A stretch of DNA of 64,000 bases from NCBI GenBank assembly GCA_964583795.1, contig CAZOWX010000003.1:26918-90917 (forward strand). The letters run 5' to 3'. Below, in pieces: positions 8,657-14,585 of this stretch; positions within the stretch are counted from its first letter, which is position 1; each line of letters begins with the position of its first letter. The position numbers and the translations under genes were made by a program. Source of the stretch: JBDTME01 sp964583795. GTDB taxonomy: Bacteria > Patescibacteriota > Microgenomatia > UBA1400 > PJMF01. The notes beneath the pieces were generated by a model, which was not told where the DNA came from, did not search any database, and worked only from the letters and a program-made list of their open reading frames with translations.

Positions 8657-8789
8657 AATAAAAATAACGATTGATTTCACAAAGAAAGTGTTTTAAAAAC
8701 GTGTTACTTTATAGTACTCTGACTTTAGATCCAGGTTTGCACTGGGATGACAGTACGTTCCTGAAACCTGAAACCTGAAACCTAAAAAC

Positions 8790-9395
8790 ATGCAACTCCC
8801 CAAAGCCGTACGCCGAACAATCGAACAATTTGAGAAACTTCCTGGTATTGGTCCCAAAGGAGCGCAGCGGATCGTGTTTTACCTGCTGCATCATCCGCAA
8901 GCCTACTTAGATGATTTTGGCGAAGCGCTAACAAACTTGAAAAAACAAACTGCGATGTGTGAGCGTTGTCATAATGTGGGTGAAGAGAATCCGTGTCAAA
9001 TTTGTGCTGATCCAACCAGAGATCAGTCGCAACTAATGGTGCTGGAACAACCGTTTGATATTTTGGCTATCGAGCGGTCAGAACAGTACAAAGGACTGTA
9101 CCACGTGCTGCATGGTGTGATTGCCCCGTTAAACAATATTGGACCTGAGCAGCTATTTCTCTATGATTTAACCAAACGACTGGATGGAGTTGATGAACTG
9201 ATTTTAGCCACCAATCCAACCATGGAAGGGGAAGCGACTGCCCTGTTTATCCAAGAGCTCATTCAATCAAACCGCAGTGGAAAACCGCCAATCAAAATCA
9301 CCCGTATTGGTCACGGTCTCCCGATTGGAGCCGATATTGAGTATGCGGACGGGCTGACGTTGGCGAGGGCGTTGGAGGGAAGACGGGAGATGTAG
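8790..9395 (+). CDS. recR: Recombination mediator protein RecR
   Basis: RecR acts with RecO/RecF to load RecA at gaps and stalled forks. It has an N-terminal helix-hairpin-helix (LPGIGPKGAQRIVF, residues 17-30), a C4 zinc finger C57, C60, C69, C72, a Toprim domain (ILATNPTMEGEATALF near 138-153), and the C-terminal Walker-B-like ITRIGHGLPIGADIEYAD. The length of 201 aa is standard. The ATG lies just after a CCTGAAA heptad tract and no Shine-Dalgarno is visible. No recO or recF is in the window. Confidence 0.97.
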   Translation: MQLPKAVRRTIEQFEKLPGIGPKGAQRIVFYLLHHPQAYLDDFGEALTNLKKQTAMCERCHNVGEENPCQICADPTRDQSQLMVLEQPFDILAIERSEQYKGLYHVLHGVIAPLNNIGPEQLFLYDLTKRLDGVDELILATNPTMEGEATALFIQELIQSNRSGKPPIKITRIGHGLPIGADIEYADGLTLARALEGRREM

Positions 9396-9821
9396 GATTA
9401 GGTGTCAGGTTTCAGTTGTCAGGTGTCGGTAGTCAGTAGGTGAGTTGTTAGACTTCAATTGCAAACAAGAACGAAAAGTCGTCATCCTCGACGCGACAGA
9501 GAAATCCTGGCCAGCGGCCAAGAGAGCTCAGTCGAGTATCGGGGATCCAACAATATCCCCTTAAAAAATCGATTTGTTTGGATAGCCATCATTATTTGGA
9601 ATTTCCAATAGCTTTTTCCTTTCCCTCATCACAACATTGCGAGCAACAATACGCCGCCAATACGAAACGCATTCAGCTTTGAAAAAATATGTAAAAATGG
9701 ATCCCCGATACTCTAGGGCTTCATCCCGCAGTGCGGGACCAGGTTCATTCACTGGGTCGAGGATGACGCTGAATAGAATAGTAAATTATAGTAAATATCA
9801 TTACTTTCTATTGCGACTCAG
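9396..9821. repeat. Repeat-filled gap between recR and the hpf leader
   Basis: This holds a CAGGTTT/CAGGTGT heptad tract (9400-9435), a hairpin element at 9481-9551 (GTCATCC...GGATCC), and another in the opposite orientation at 9700-9765 that includes the CATCCCGCAGTGCGGGA sub-hairpin. The short ORFs here are products of the repeats. Confidence 0.65.
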
Positions 9822-9840
9822 TTGACAGATGGTCTAAAAT
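9811..9840 (+). promoter_or_regulatory. Probable promoter of the hpf leader RNA
   Basis: The -35 is TTGCGA at 9811-9816 and the -10 is TAAAAT at 9835-9840, with an 18-nt spacer. A TTGACA at 9822 has no -10 at proper spacing. The start site would be near 9847, about 295 nt before hpf. Confidence 0.45.
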
Positions 9841-9882
9841 TATAAGTGAATGAGAAAACAGTACACGCAAAGTGTTTTACAA

Positions 9883-9915
9883 CTTCCATGCCGATAACGG
9901 GTGGGAGTTTTTTTT
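9883..9915 (+). terminator. Intrinsic terminator or attenuator in the hpf leader
   Basis: CTTCCA (9883-9888) pairs with TGGGAG (9902-9907) around an inner CCG-ATAA-CGG, followed by eight T at 9908-9915. It lies about 70 nt after the putative start site and 225 nt before the hpf ATG, so it could make a short RNA or attenuate hpf. Confidence 0.7.
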
Positions 9916-10085
9916 ATGCATGCACTGCAAATCAAGAATTGTGACCCTACCTACCCCTTACTCGCTTGTAATCAACTTTCCCCAAAGTGTGTGTCCGGCT
10001 TTGGAGCCTGTCCCGCATTCATGTGTTTTTCAGTTTCAAGTGTTATCAAAGCATCTGGATTATTATTTATTTCGTTTATTGGGAA

Positions 10086-10111
10086 AAGGATGTTGCACTA
10101 GAGTAGCATCC
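10086..10111 (+). promoter_or_regulatory. Stable hairpin just upstream of the hpf ribosome binding site
   Basis: AGGATGTTGC pairs with GTAGCATCCT (10 bp with G-U pairs) around ACTAGA. It is located 25 nt before the GAGGAGG ribosome binding site and may control access to it. Confidence 0.5.
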
Positions 10112-10141
10112 TGATTTCAATCAACAAGTTGAGGAGGATAC

Positions 10142-10489
10142 ATGAACATTCTTGTTCATTCCAAAACCATGCAGGTCACTGATGCTCTGCGAGCATACGT
10201 CACCAAGCAAGTTCGCAAGCTCGGCAAGTTCTCCATGAAGGTTGAGGCTGTGAATGTGTTTTTGGAAACGGTAAAAACTTCAGCGGGAACAGAGCAAGAG
10301 GCTCTGGCGAAAATTCGAGTGATGATCCCGGGTAAAGACATCATGACGAAGTCCAAAGCACATGATCTTTATTTAGCTGTTTCTCAAGCCATCCAAGATG
10401 CGTGTACCAGTATGCGCCGACGCAAAGAGAAGTGGATGGATAAACGAGAGCGCAAGATTCACCAGAGAAGTGGAGTTTTAAGTACGTAG
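10142..10489 (+). CDS. hpf: Ribosome hibernation promoting factor (HPF/RaiA family)
   Basis: This is a 115-aa short-form HPF/YfiA protein that binds the 30S decoding region and inactivates ribosomes in stationary phase or stress. The N-terminal HSKTMQVTDALRAYVTKQVRKLGKF is characteristic, followed by a beta-strand core and the second helix with a basic C-terminal part (RRRKEKWMDKRERK). It lacks the long-HPF C-terminal dimerisation domain. The excellent GAGGAGG ribosome binding site is 6 nt from the ATG. The leader is unusually long (about 295 nt) and contains a terminator-like hairpin and a second hairpin, which suggests regulation at RNA level. Confidence 0.93.
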   Translation: MNILVHSKTMQVTDALRAYVTKQVRKLGKFSMKVEAVNVFLETVKTSAGTEQEALAKIRVMIPGKDIMTKSKAHDLYLAVSQAIQDACTSMRRRKEKWMDKRERKIHQRSGVLST

Positions 10490-10504
10490 TCAATCAAGCA
10501 GAAT

Positions 10505-10545
10505 GTGCCAGCCCAAGGCTGGTCCGCCTTGGGCGGAGAGTGTGA
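10505..10545 (+). repeat. Dispersed repeat, GTGCCAG/TCCGCC family
   Basis: This copy reads GTGCCAGCCCAAGGCTGG followed by TCCGCCTTGGGCGGA and GAGTGTG. It consists of two adjacent perfect small hairpins. Confidence 0.8.
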
Positions 10546-10582
10546 ATTGTAGAAGGTGGATGGTTTGGCTGTTAAAAAAGGA

Positions 10583-10621
10583 CCGTCATCCCGAATTCGA
10601 TTCGGGATCTAAAGTCAAAGA
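10583..10621 (+). repeat. GTCATCC...GGATCTAAAGTC hairpin element
   Basis: The arm is CCCGAATTCGATTCGGG between the constant flanks GTCAT and ATCTAAAGTCA. Identical copies lie at 26459-26495 and 52320-52355. Confidence 0.85.
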
Positions 10622-10669
10622 GCTGTGATTTTTGTCTAAAAAGAAGGAATCCCTATCGCTGATGTACGG

Positions 10670-10697
10670 TTCTTGTCATAATTACAAGTGATATTAC
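10670..10697 (+). promoter_or_regulatory. Putative promoter of the forward tmRNA-like RNA
   Basis: The candidate -35 is TTCTTG at 10670-10675 and the -10 is TATTAC at 10692-10697, with a 16-nt spacer. The 11-mer TTCTTGTCATA also precedes the reverse unit at exactly the same distance (24 nt) from its GTGGGGGTG stem. The predicted start falls at the foot of the long stem. Confidence 0.5.
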
Positions 10698-10700
10698 AGA

Positions 10701-10780
10701 GGTCGTGGGGGTGCTAGCTGGTGCTTCGTTGGGCCTGCGAAACCTGACGTGCGGGTTCGATCCCCGTCACCTCCACGATC
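10701..10780 (+). ncRNA. tmRNA-terminus / tRNA-like RNA, forward copy
   Basis: GGGGGTG (10707-10713) pairs with CACCTCC (10768-10774), including a G-U at the third pair, the alanine identity position of tRNA-Ala and tmRNA. The T-arm is GCGGG-TTCGATC-CCCGT (10751-10767). A CTGGTG D-loop-like segment lies at 10718-10723, and a hairpin TTCGT-TGGGCCT-GCGAA at 10725-10741 occupies the anticodon-arm position. The acceptor stem is extended outward by six further pairs to about 13 bp, which a normal tRNA does not have, and no CCA is encoded. There is no room for the mRNA-like domain of a standard tmRNA and no U at position 33 of the loop. A homologous copy lies inverted at 11178-11254. The structure is convincing; identity as tRNA, tmRNA derivative or something new is open. 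Confidence 0.75.
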
Positions 10781-10790
10781 GAATAAAATC

Positions 10791-10818
10791 TTGCTTTTCT
10801 GCACGATTGGACTATAAT
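10791..10818 (+). promoter_or_regulatory. Promoter of the forward short RNA
   Basis: The -35 is TTGCTT at 10791-10796, the -10 is a perfect TATAAT at 10813-10818, and the spacer is 16 nt. The predicted start is A10825. It is placed only 11-16 nt after the tmRNA-like element. Confidence 0.7.
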
Positions 10819-10824
10819 TTGAAC

Positions 10825-10892
10825 ATCGCAGGCCTGACGTAAACCAGTAAAGTACATCAGTCATCAAGTCCCGATTTTGGTCGGGATTTTTT
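10825..10892 (+). ncRNA. Short RNA complementary to the forward tmRNA-like RNA
   Basis: A 68-nt transcript is predicted between a sigma-70-type promoter and an intrinsic terminator. From its second nucleotide, 14 nt (10826-10839, TCGCAGGCCTGACG) pair without interruption with 10727-10740 of the tmRNA-like RNA (12 Watson-Crick, 2 G-U), covering its anticodon-like hairpin. After a 3x4 internal loop, ACCAGT (10843-10848) pairs with the GCTGGT D-loop-like segment (10717-10722). It has no open reading frame with a start. The reverse unit has the same design with a different sequence. Confidence 0.7.
10869..10892 (+). terminator. Intrinsic terminator of the forward short RNA
   Basis: TCCCGA (10869-10874) pairs with TCGGGA (10881-10886) over a TTTTGG loop, followed by TTTTTT at 10887-10892. 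Confidence 0.85.
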
Positions 10893-11039
10893 GTGCCTCA
10901 AATCAATAACTTGTCACCATACCTGGTAATTAATTTTCTCTCAGTATGTAAAGGACGTGGTAGATGAAGCAGATTGGCTAGTAAGTATATTGGATTGAGG
11001 AAGCAGTATCTGTACAACTGAAGAATCTTTTCGATATAC

Positions 11040-11062
11040 AAAAAAACCTCCTGTAACAGAGG
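11040..11062 (-). terminator. Intrinsic terminator of the reverse short RNA
   Basis: On the minus strand CCTCTG pairs with CAGGAGG (one bulge) around TTA, and is followed by seven T (11046-11040). It faces the forward terminator, so the two units converge. Confidence 0.75.
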
Positions 11063-11102
11063 CTTTTGCATGACTTACCTTTGGTGAGTCGTGTCCACGA
11101 AT
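11040..11102 (-). ncRNA. Short RNA complementary to the reverse tmRNA-like RNA
   Basis: A 63-nt minus-strand transcript is predicted from A11102 to the T-run. From its second nucleotide, TTCGTGGACACGAC (11101-11088) is perfectly complementary to GTCGTGTCCACGAA (11229-11216) in the tmRNA-like RNA. After a 3-nt bulge on the target, TCACCA pairs with TGGTGA of the D-loop-like segment. A 7-nt AGTCATG further on also matches the target, in permuted order. The design mirrors the forward unit although the pairing sequences differ. Confidence 0.7.
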
Positions 11103-11108
11103 GAAGCC

Positions 11109-11137
11109 ATTATAGTGATATTTAACGAAACAGTCAA
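11109..11137 (-). promoter_or_regulatory. Strong promoter of the reverse short RNA
   Basis: On the minus strand TTGACT (11137-11132), a 17-nt spacer and a perfect TATAAT (11114-11109). This is one of the best promoters in the window, and it does not precede a protein gene. Confidence 0.85.
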
Positions 11138-11177
11138 TGTCATTGATTGTTTTGCACGATTTCAGGGATAACAATTG

Positions 11178-11254
11178 GTTGTGGAGGTGACGGGGATCGA
11201 ACCCGCTAGTCATGTTTCGTGGACACGACACCTCACCAGAGACACCCCCACAAC
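11178..11254 (-). ncRNA. tmRNA-terminus / tRNA-like RNA, reverse copy
   Basis: The minus strand reads GGGGGTGTCTCTGG at the 5' end, a typical one-piece tmRNA start, and GCGGG-TTCGATC-CCCGT-CACCTCC at the 3' end, only 68 nt apart (11249-11182). The stem extends outward to 12 bp (GTTGT with ACAAC). Relative to the forward copy the extension carries a compensatory change (C-G to T-A), which supports a real RNA stem. The central hairpin is TCGT-GTCC-ACGA, with a different and shorter loop than in the forward copy. CGAAAC.TGAC and the whole T-arm/acceptor side are identical between copies. Confidence 0.75.
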
Positions 11255-11275
11255 ACAGTTATTTTGCCACTCAAA

Positions 11276-11286
11276 TATGACAAGAA
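11276..11286 (-). promoter_or_regulatory. Conserved upstream block of the reverse tmRNA-like RNA
   Basis: TTCTTGTCATA on the minus strand lies exactly 24 nt before the GTGGGGGTG stem, as in the forward unit. A good -10 is less clear (AAATAA). The same word also occurs upstream of ssb (43738-43748), so it may be a general promoter element. Confidence 0.45.
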
Positions 11287-11354
11287 CATGAAATGAATTG
11301 AGTGAATTTTTTGTAGGTTCACAATTTGCTTCAATACCTGGTAATGAAATTGCG

Positions 11355-11437
11355 TTGGAGTCAGATCTTCGACCTCGATCGTTTCACTTGATCGAGCTGA
11401 GCTCGACGGGTTCATTCATCGGGTCAAGTATGACGAG
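11355..11437 (-). repeat. GTCAT...GATCT hairpin element
   Basis: The flanks are GAGTCAGATCTTCGA and GGGTCAAGTATGACG, with a long self-complementary arm (GATCGA, TCGAGCTGAGCTCGA). It is related to the copies at 54015-54090 and 61631-61711. In 11438-11647 I see nothing further beyond short repeats. Confidence 0.7.
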
Positions 11438-11647
11438 ATTTTTTTCGCTTGTAAAACTTTCTCCACGAGCGAAGACGACACTACTTTTGAGAACTGCACT
11501 TATCGAGTGGCGCCACTTTCAGCTCCTAGTACTTCATTATTAACCTACCACCTAGAGTGCCAAAACAGACAACTCACAACCGACGTGCTCTTTCGTAGCC
11601 TCAAGCGCGAAGGAGGGATCCCTGACAACTGGTGCTCCCAAACACCC

Positions 11648-11676
11648 TTGAAAAAACCGTGACTTTGTGATACTAT
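11648..11676 (+). promoter_or_regulatory. Promoter of the 11751 gene leader
   Basis: The -35 is TTGAAA at 11648-11653, the spacer 17 nt, and the -10 TACTAT at 11671-11676. The start is expected near 11683. Confidence 0.6.
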
Positions 11677-11689
11677 AAGCCATTATTAA

Positions 11690-11739
11690 ACCTCCTTTGG
11701 ATTGAAAAAAAGATTGAAAATCAGGGAGGTGCGTTTTTT
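11690..11739 (+). terminator. Terminator-like leader hairpin before the 11751 gene
   Basis: ACCTCCTT (11690-11697) pairs with AGGGAGGT (11723-11730) over a long A-rich loop, followed by TTTTTT at 11734-11739, 11 nt before the ATG. The upstream word TTATTAAACCTCCTTTGGA resembles TTAATAAACCTCTTGGA in the leader at 23114-23131, so the two may be one class of regulatory leader. Confidence 0.6.
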
Positions 11740-11750
11740 AAAAGAAGAAT

Positions 11751-12521
11751 ATGTTTGAATTTTTTACCCAGCAAGATGAGGATGGTAGAACAATTCATTT
11801 TTATGAGTTTCTTGTTGATAGACTTCTTGAGCATGTTAATCACGTTTGGAATGGGGATGAGAGACACTATTCCTTGAACGGTAGCGGTGGGTTAAGGGGA
11901 AAGTTGTTACCTCGAAGACACAACAGTAAACCTGATCCTGTAACTTCTTCATCTGGAGAACCTGTGGTATCATCAATGCCACTTATGACAGAACCAGCAG
12001 CCCCAGAATCAACTAGCAGGAATGTCCCTCCAGTACTTGAGCTTCTTGAACGTGAGGAGGAAGAACTCGAAACTGTTCCAGCAGCAGAATCTGCCCTCTT
12101 TGTAATGGTTCTAGAACTTTTTTATAGTGATAAAGTCAGTACTGTTGAGCAATTCCTATCACTTCTGGATGGAGTCGTTACCTTTGCAAGGCAAAACAAA
12201 CTCACGCTGAACATTCGAGCAACGGATTTACCAGAGTCTCCTCAAACAGATTTCAATGTTACAGTAGAGCATTTTGAGAGTTTAACCAGGAGCCTTAGAA
12301 CTCAATGGCAGAAGCTTTCCGAACTTCAAAAAACAGCACAATTACCCAGTGATGTAATGAAAGCGCTGATAAAACTAACACTAGATACAATGGCAACACC
12401 AGTACGAGTCACGATGTCAAGTAACGCTAAATTAGACAGGAAATCACCTCAGGTTGTAAATCTTAGAAAACGGATCCAAGACATTATGATGAAGGATCTA
12501 ATTGTTGAAAAAAAGGTATAA
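11751..12521 (+). CDS. Uncharacterised protein with a disordered centre
   Basis: I do not recognise this 256-aa protein. It has no membrane segment. Residues 1-45 look folded (MFEFFTQQDEDGRTIHFYEFLVDRLL). Residues about 50-105 are Ser/Pro/Glu-rich and probably disordered. Residues 110-256 are predicted helical, with a DVMKALIKLTLDTM helix and a basic end. It lies directly after a promoter and an attenuator-like hairpin, in the accessory region that also contains the tmRNA-like RNAs and two more unknown genes. An AAGAAG ribosome binding site is 4-8 nt before the ATG. Confidence 0.65.
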   Translation: MFEFFTQQDEDGRTIHFYEFLVDRLLEHVNHVWNGDERHYSLNGSGGLRGKLLPRRHNSKPDPVTSSSGEPVVSSMPLMTEPAAPESTSRNVPPVLELLEREEEELETVPAAESALFVMVLELFYSDKVSTVEQFLSLLDGVVTFARQNKLTLNIRATDLPESPQTDFNVTVEHFESLTRSLRTQWQKLSELQKTAQLPSDVMKALIKLTLDTMATPVRVTMSSNAKLDRKSPQVVNLRKRIQDIMMKDLIVEKKV

Positions 12522-12717
12522 GACTTGATTTTTGTGTTACTTTAATTAACTCAGTGTTCTGATTAAGCTACATCACCAATTTTTATTAAGCGTTTTTCTT
12601 CTATAAATAGTCATTTACTACATGTACTTCGATTAGATCTATGAGCTTTGCTTACCATGCTGCTAACACCAACAAAAAGCATTCGAAGAAAATAAGTAGA
12701 GTACCTTTTTCGGAGAA

Positions 12718-12918
12718 CTATTGTGCTGCTCCATTAGGAGAAACAAGCTCACTAGCTGCTATGACTGCTTGCTGAGTTAAGCTTAGTGCAGGTTCATAGC
12801 TGACTTTCTTAAGTCCTTCCAAATAACGCATAACCTGAGCATCTTGTCCTGCAGTCAAAACAACGTCTGAATCAGCAAGTCCCAGTTCTTGTAATGCTCT
12901 TCCTTGTACTCCTGCCAT
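12718..12918 (-). CDS. Small uncharacterised protein with a strong promoter
   Basis: This 66-aa protein starts at ATG 12918 (MAGVQGRALQELGLADSD). An AAGGAG ribosome binding site lies about 7 nt upstream, so this start is preferred over the ATG at 12939, which lies within that leader. It is Ala/Gln/Leu-rich, mainly helical and acidic, with no Cys, no membrane segment and no known domain that I recognise. The promoter (12948-12976) is close to consensus, so the gene is probably well expressed. It is convergent with the 11751 gene. A structural or regulatory role is possible, but nothing in the sequence decides it. Confidence 0.65.
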   Translation of the reverse strand: MAGVQGRALQELGLADSDVVLTAGQDAQVMRYLEGLKKVSYEPALSLTQQAVIAASELVSPNGAAQ

Positions 12919-12947
12919 ATATTCTCCTTCTTTTATCAAGTACCCGT

Positions 12948-12976
12948 ATTATACCACAAAACCCTCCTTTTTTCAA
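12948..12976 (-). promoter_or_regulatory. Near-consensus promoter of the 66-aa gene
   Basis: On the minus strand TTGAAA (12976-12971), a 17-nt spacer and TATAAT (12953-12948). Confidence 0.85.
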
Positions 12977-13503
12977 CCCGGAAAAGTGGTGGATACCAGA
13001 GGGAAGCAGTTAATAGTGGACAGTAAAACAGTGAATAGTCTGTTGCAAGTTTCAAGATGTAAGTTGCAAGAAAGAAGGGTGGTTGGAGGTTGGTTTAACA
13101 GTTAAGAAAGATGAGTTTGAATTGGTTGAATGTCACTACAGCCACTTGAACTAACACGGCAGGCTTTTACTATTTTGTTGACCCACAGATAATCTTTGGG
13201 CCTTTTGCAAAATCAGGTGCTTTATTATTGAATTCATTGACCACTCAGATAATGTCCGTAATTTTGGAAATGGATCCCGTTTTTACCCTTTCGGGCACGC
13301 GTCAACGGGATGACGAGGCTTTTGACCACTAAACTACTGGTCGACTAACGAACCAACCAAGCAACAAGGCAACTGTCCACTATTAACTATTCTTTATGCT
13401 ATACTACCCACTTCTTTTGTGATCTATTTTGAGTAAAAAATGGTATGAAAGATAAGGTTTACAAAATATGGCGTTTGGCGGATGATAAGCGACAAAGTTG
13501 AGA
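12977..13503. repeat. Gene-free stretch with heptad tracts and one hairpin element
   Basis: AACAGTT/AAGTTGC-type heptads occupy 13005-13110. A GGATCC...GGATGAC hairpin element with a CCCGTT...AACGGG arm is at 13271-13308. An AACCAACC tract is at 13350-13375, and a possible -10 TATACT at 13400-13405. I see no gene. Confidence 0.6.
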
Positions 13504-14490
13504 ATGAATTCGTATGATAAAGTTAAAAAATTAAGTAAATTTTTTATTGAACCATATTCTATGATTTCAGAAGCAGATAAACGTTTTCTTACCGCTGCAG
13601 TAAATGCACTATCAACACCTGATGGTTATGTGCTGATTCTGGCTATGGACGCTTTGGCCAATAGTGTCACGTACTTACTGCCAAAACCAGCATCGTTAGC
13701 TGCTCATACGACGAAAAATGGACGGGATACTTCAGATTTCCTAGCCTATGGTTCAAGTATGCTTCTTGGTGATGGGGGGGAAGTTAATAATTTGCCAACA
13801 GAAGCATTGATGAAGGTTTTACAGACTGACGCTTGGAAGGCACTAGTTCAGGCGGCTAGAGAAAAGCAAGACTATAAAACTGCAGGAGTTACTCAAGAGT
13901 CACCGGTGGTTCCTATTGTGCCCACCGTGCGAGATACTCAATTAATGCACCCTGTTGTTGAGGCTGATACTAACGGCAAAGTTGCAACAACTGCTACAGC
14001 AGAACTGAGACCAGTCGTAGCGAAACAAGAAGGGCGAGAACAGTACTATCTATGGTTTTTTTCACAGGACAGGTTTACACGACTTGTTGCAATTAGAGAA
14101 CGGTGTAAGTTTCCTAACTTAAGTCTTGATGATAAAGAAGAGTTGATCTCTCAATTTGCAACTTTGCTCGAAGAAAAAGACTTAAATCCTAGTCCTGAGA
14201 CACAGGTACAACAAGTATTTCAGTCTACTGTTGCTGGAGAAATTAGGAGAATTCTGGCAAGACTGAAAATGACAAAAGTAAAATTGGGGTGGAAGTCACC
14301 GGACGATATACCGGAAATGAGAGTAGTGATTGCATGTTCAAATGAAGGTGGATCTACATTAAATATTAACCAGGCTGAAGCACAAAAAGGTGCCACTATG
14401 GAGCTCATTCATTTAAAAGAGTTAGTATTCGATATTTTCAAATGGTGGAGAGTAAATGGAACTGATGAAAGTTTGGTTGTTGTGGGTTAA
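13504..14490 (+). CDS. Uncharacterised protein
   Basis: I do not recognise this 328-aa protein. The start is taken as ATG 13504 (MNSYDKVKKLSKFF); the in-frame TTG two codons earlier is less likely. A helical N-terminal part (residues 1-60) is followed by a Gly/Ser patch and a probably disordered stretch (125-180). A C-terminal region from about 190 (YYLWFFSQDRFTRLVAIRERC) has alternating helix and strand and ends in hydrophobic strands. There is no signal or membrane segment. It shares the neighbourhood, length class and folded-disordered-folded layout of the 11751 gene, but no clear sequence similarity. Confidence 0.6.
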   Translation: MNSYDKVKKLSKFFIEPYSMISEADKRFLTAAVNALSTPDGYVLILAMDALANSVTYLLPKPASLAAHTTKNGRDTSDFLAYGSSMLLGDGGEVNNLPTEALMKVLQTDAWKALVQAAREKQDYKTAGVTQESPVVPIVPTVRDTQLMHPVVEADTNGKVATTATAELRPVVAKQEGREQYYLWFFSQDRFTRLVAIRERCKFPNLSLDDKEELISQFATLLEEKDLNPSPETQVQQVFQSTVAGEIRRILARLKMTKVKLGWKSPDDIPEMRVVIACSNEGGSTLNINQAEAQKGATMELIHLKELVFDIFKWWRVNGTDESLVVVG

Positions 14491-14549
14491 TTCGTATTTG
14501 CGTTTGTTTAAATTTCTCCAGTCGTATTTCCATCCACCCCTCCTCCCCC

Positions 14550-14578
14550 TTGCACACACCACACCCACATAGTACGCT
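14550..14578 (+). promoter_or_regulatory. Promoter of the Cys-rich protein gene, leaderless type
   Basis: The -35 is TTGCAC at 14550-14555, the spacer 17 nt and the -10 TACGCT at 14573-14578. The ATG follows 7 nt later, so the transcript probably starts at or next to the start codon. Confidence 0.55.
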
Positions 14579-14585
14579 GTAATAC

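Noticed and set aside
9872..10114. 80-codon ORF upstream of hpf
   Set aside because: It overlaps the terminator hairpin, has no ribosome binding site, and has a Cys/His-rich composition without pattern. The region is better explained as leader RNA.
10703..10778. Ordinary tRNA-Ala (GGC) in the forward RNA unit
   Set aside because: The acceptor and T-arm fit, and the loop contains GGC, but U33 is replaced by G, the D-arm is only about 10 nt, the acceptor stem is extended to 13 bp, and the homologous reverse copy has no 7-nt anticodon loop.
11040..11102. The 14-nt match in the reverse unit as a mere repeat of a palindrome
   Set aside because: CGTG..CACG is nearly palindromic, so sense and antisense copies look alike. 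The forward unit, whose sequence is not palindromic, shows the match only in antisense, so the antisense reading is preferred.
10941..11231. 96-codon minus-strand ORF
   Set aside because: It runs through the reverse tmRNA-like element, a strong promoter and an intrinsic terminator. It is an accidental ORF over RNA genes.
10701..11254. Permuted two-piece tmRNA gene
   Set aside because: A permuted gene has the T-arm/acceptor piece first and the 5' piece later on the same strand. Here each unit has 5' acceptor then T-arm, and no tag reading frame (Ala-rich, ALAA-like end) is found in the region on either strand.
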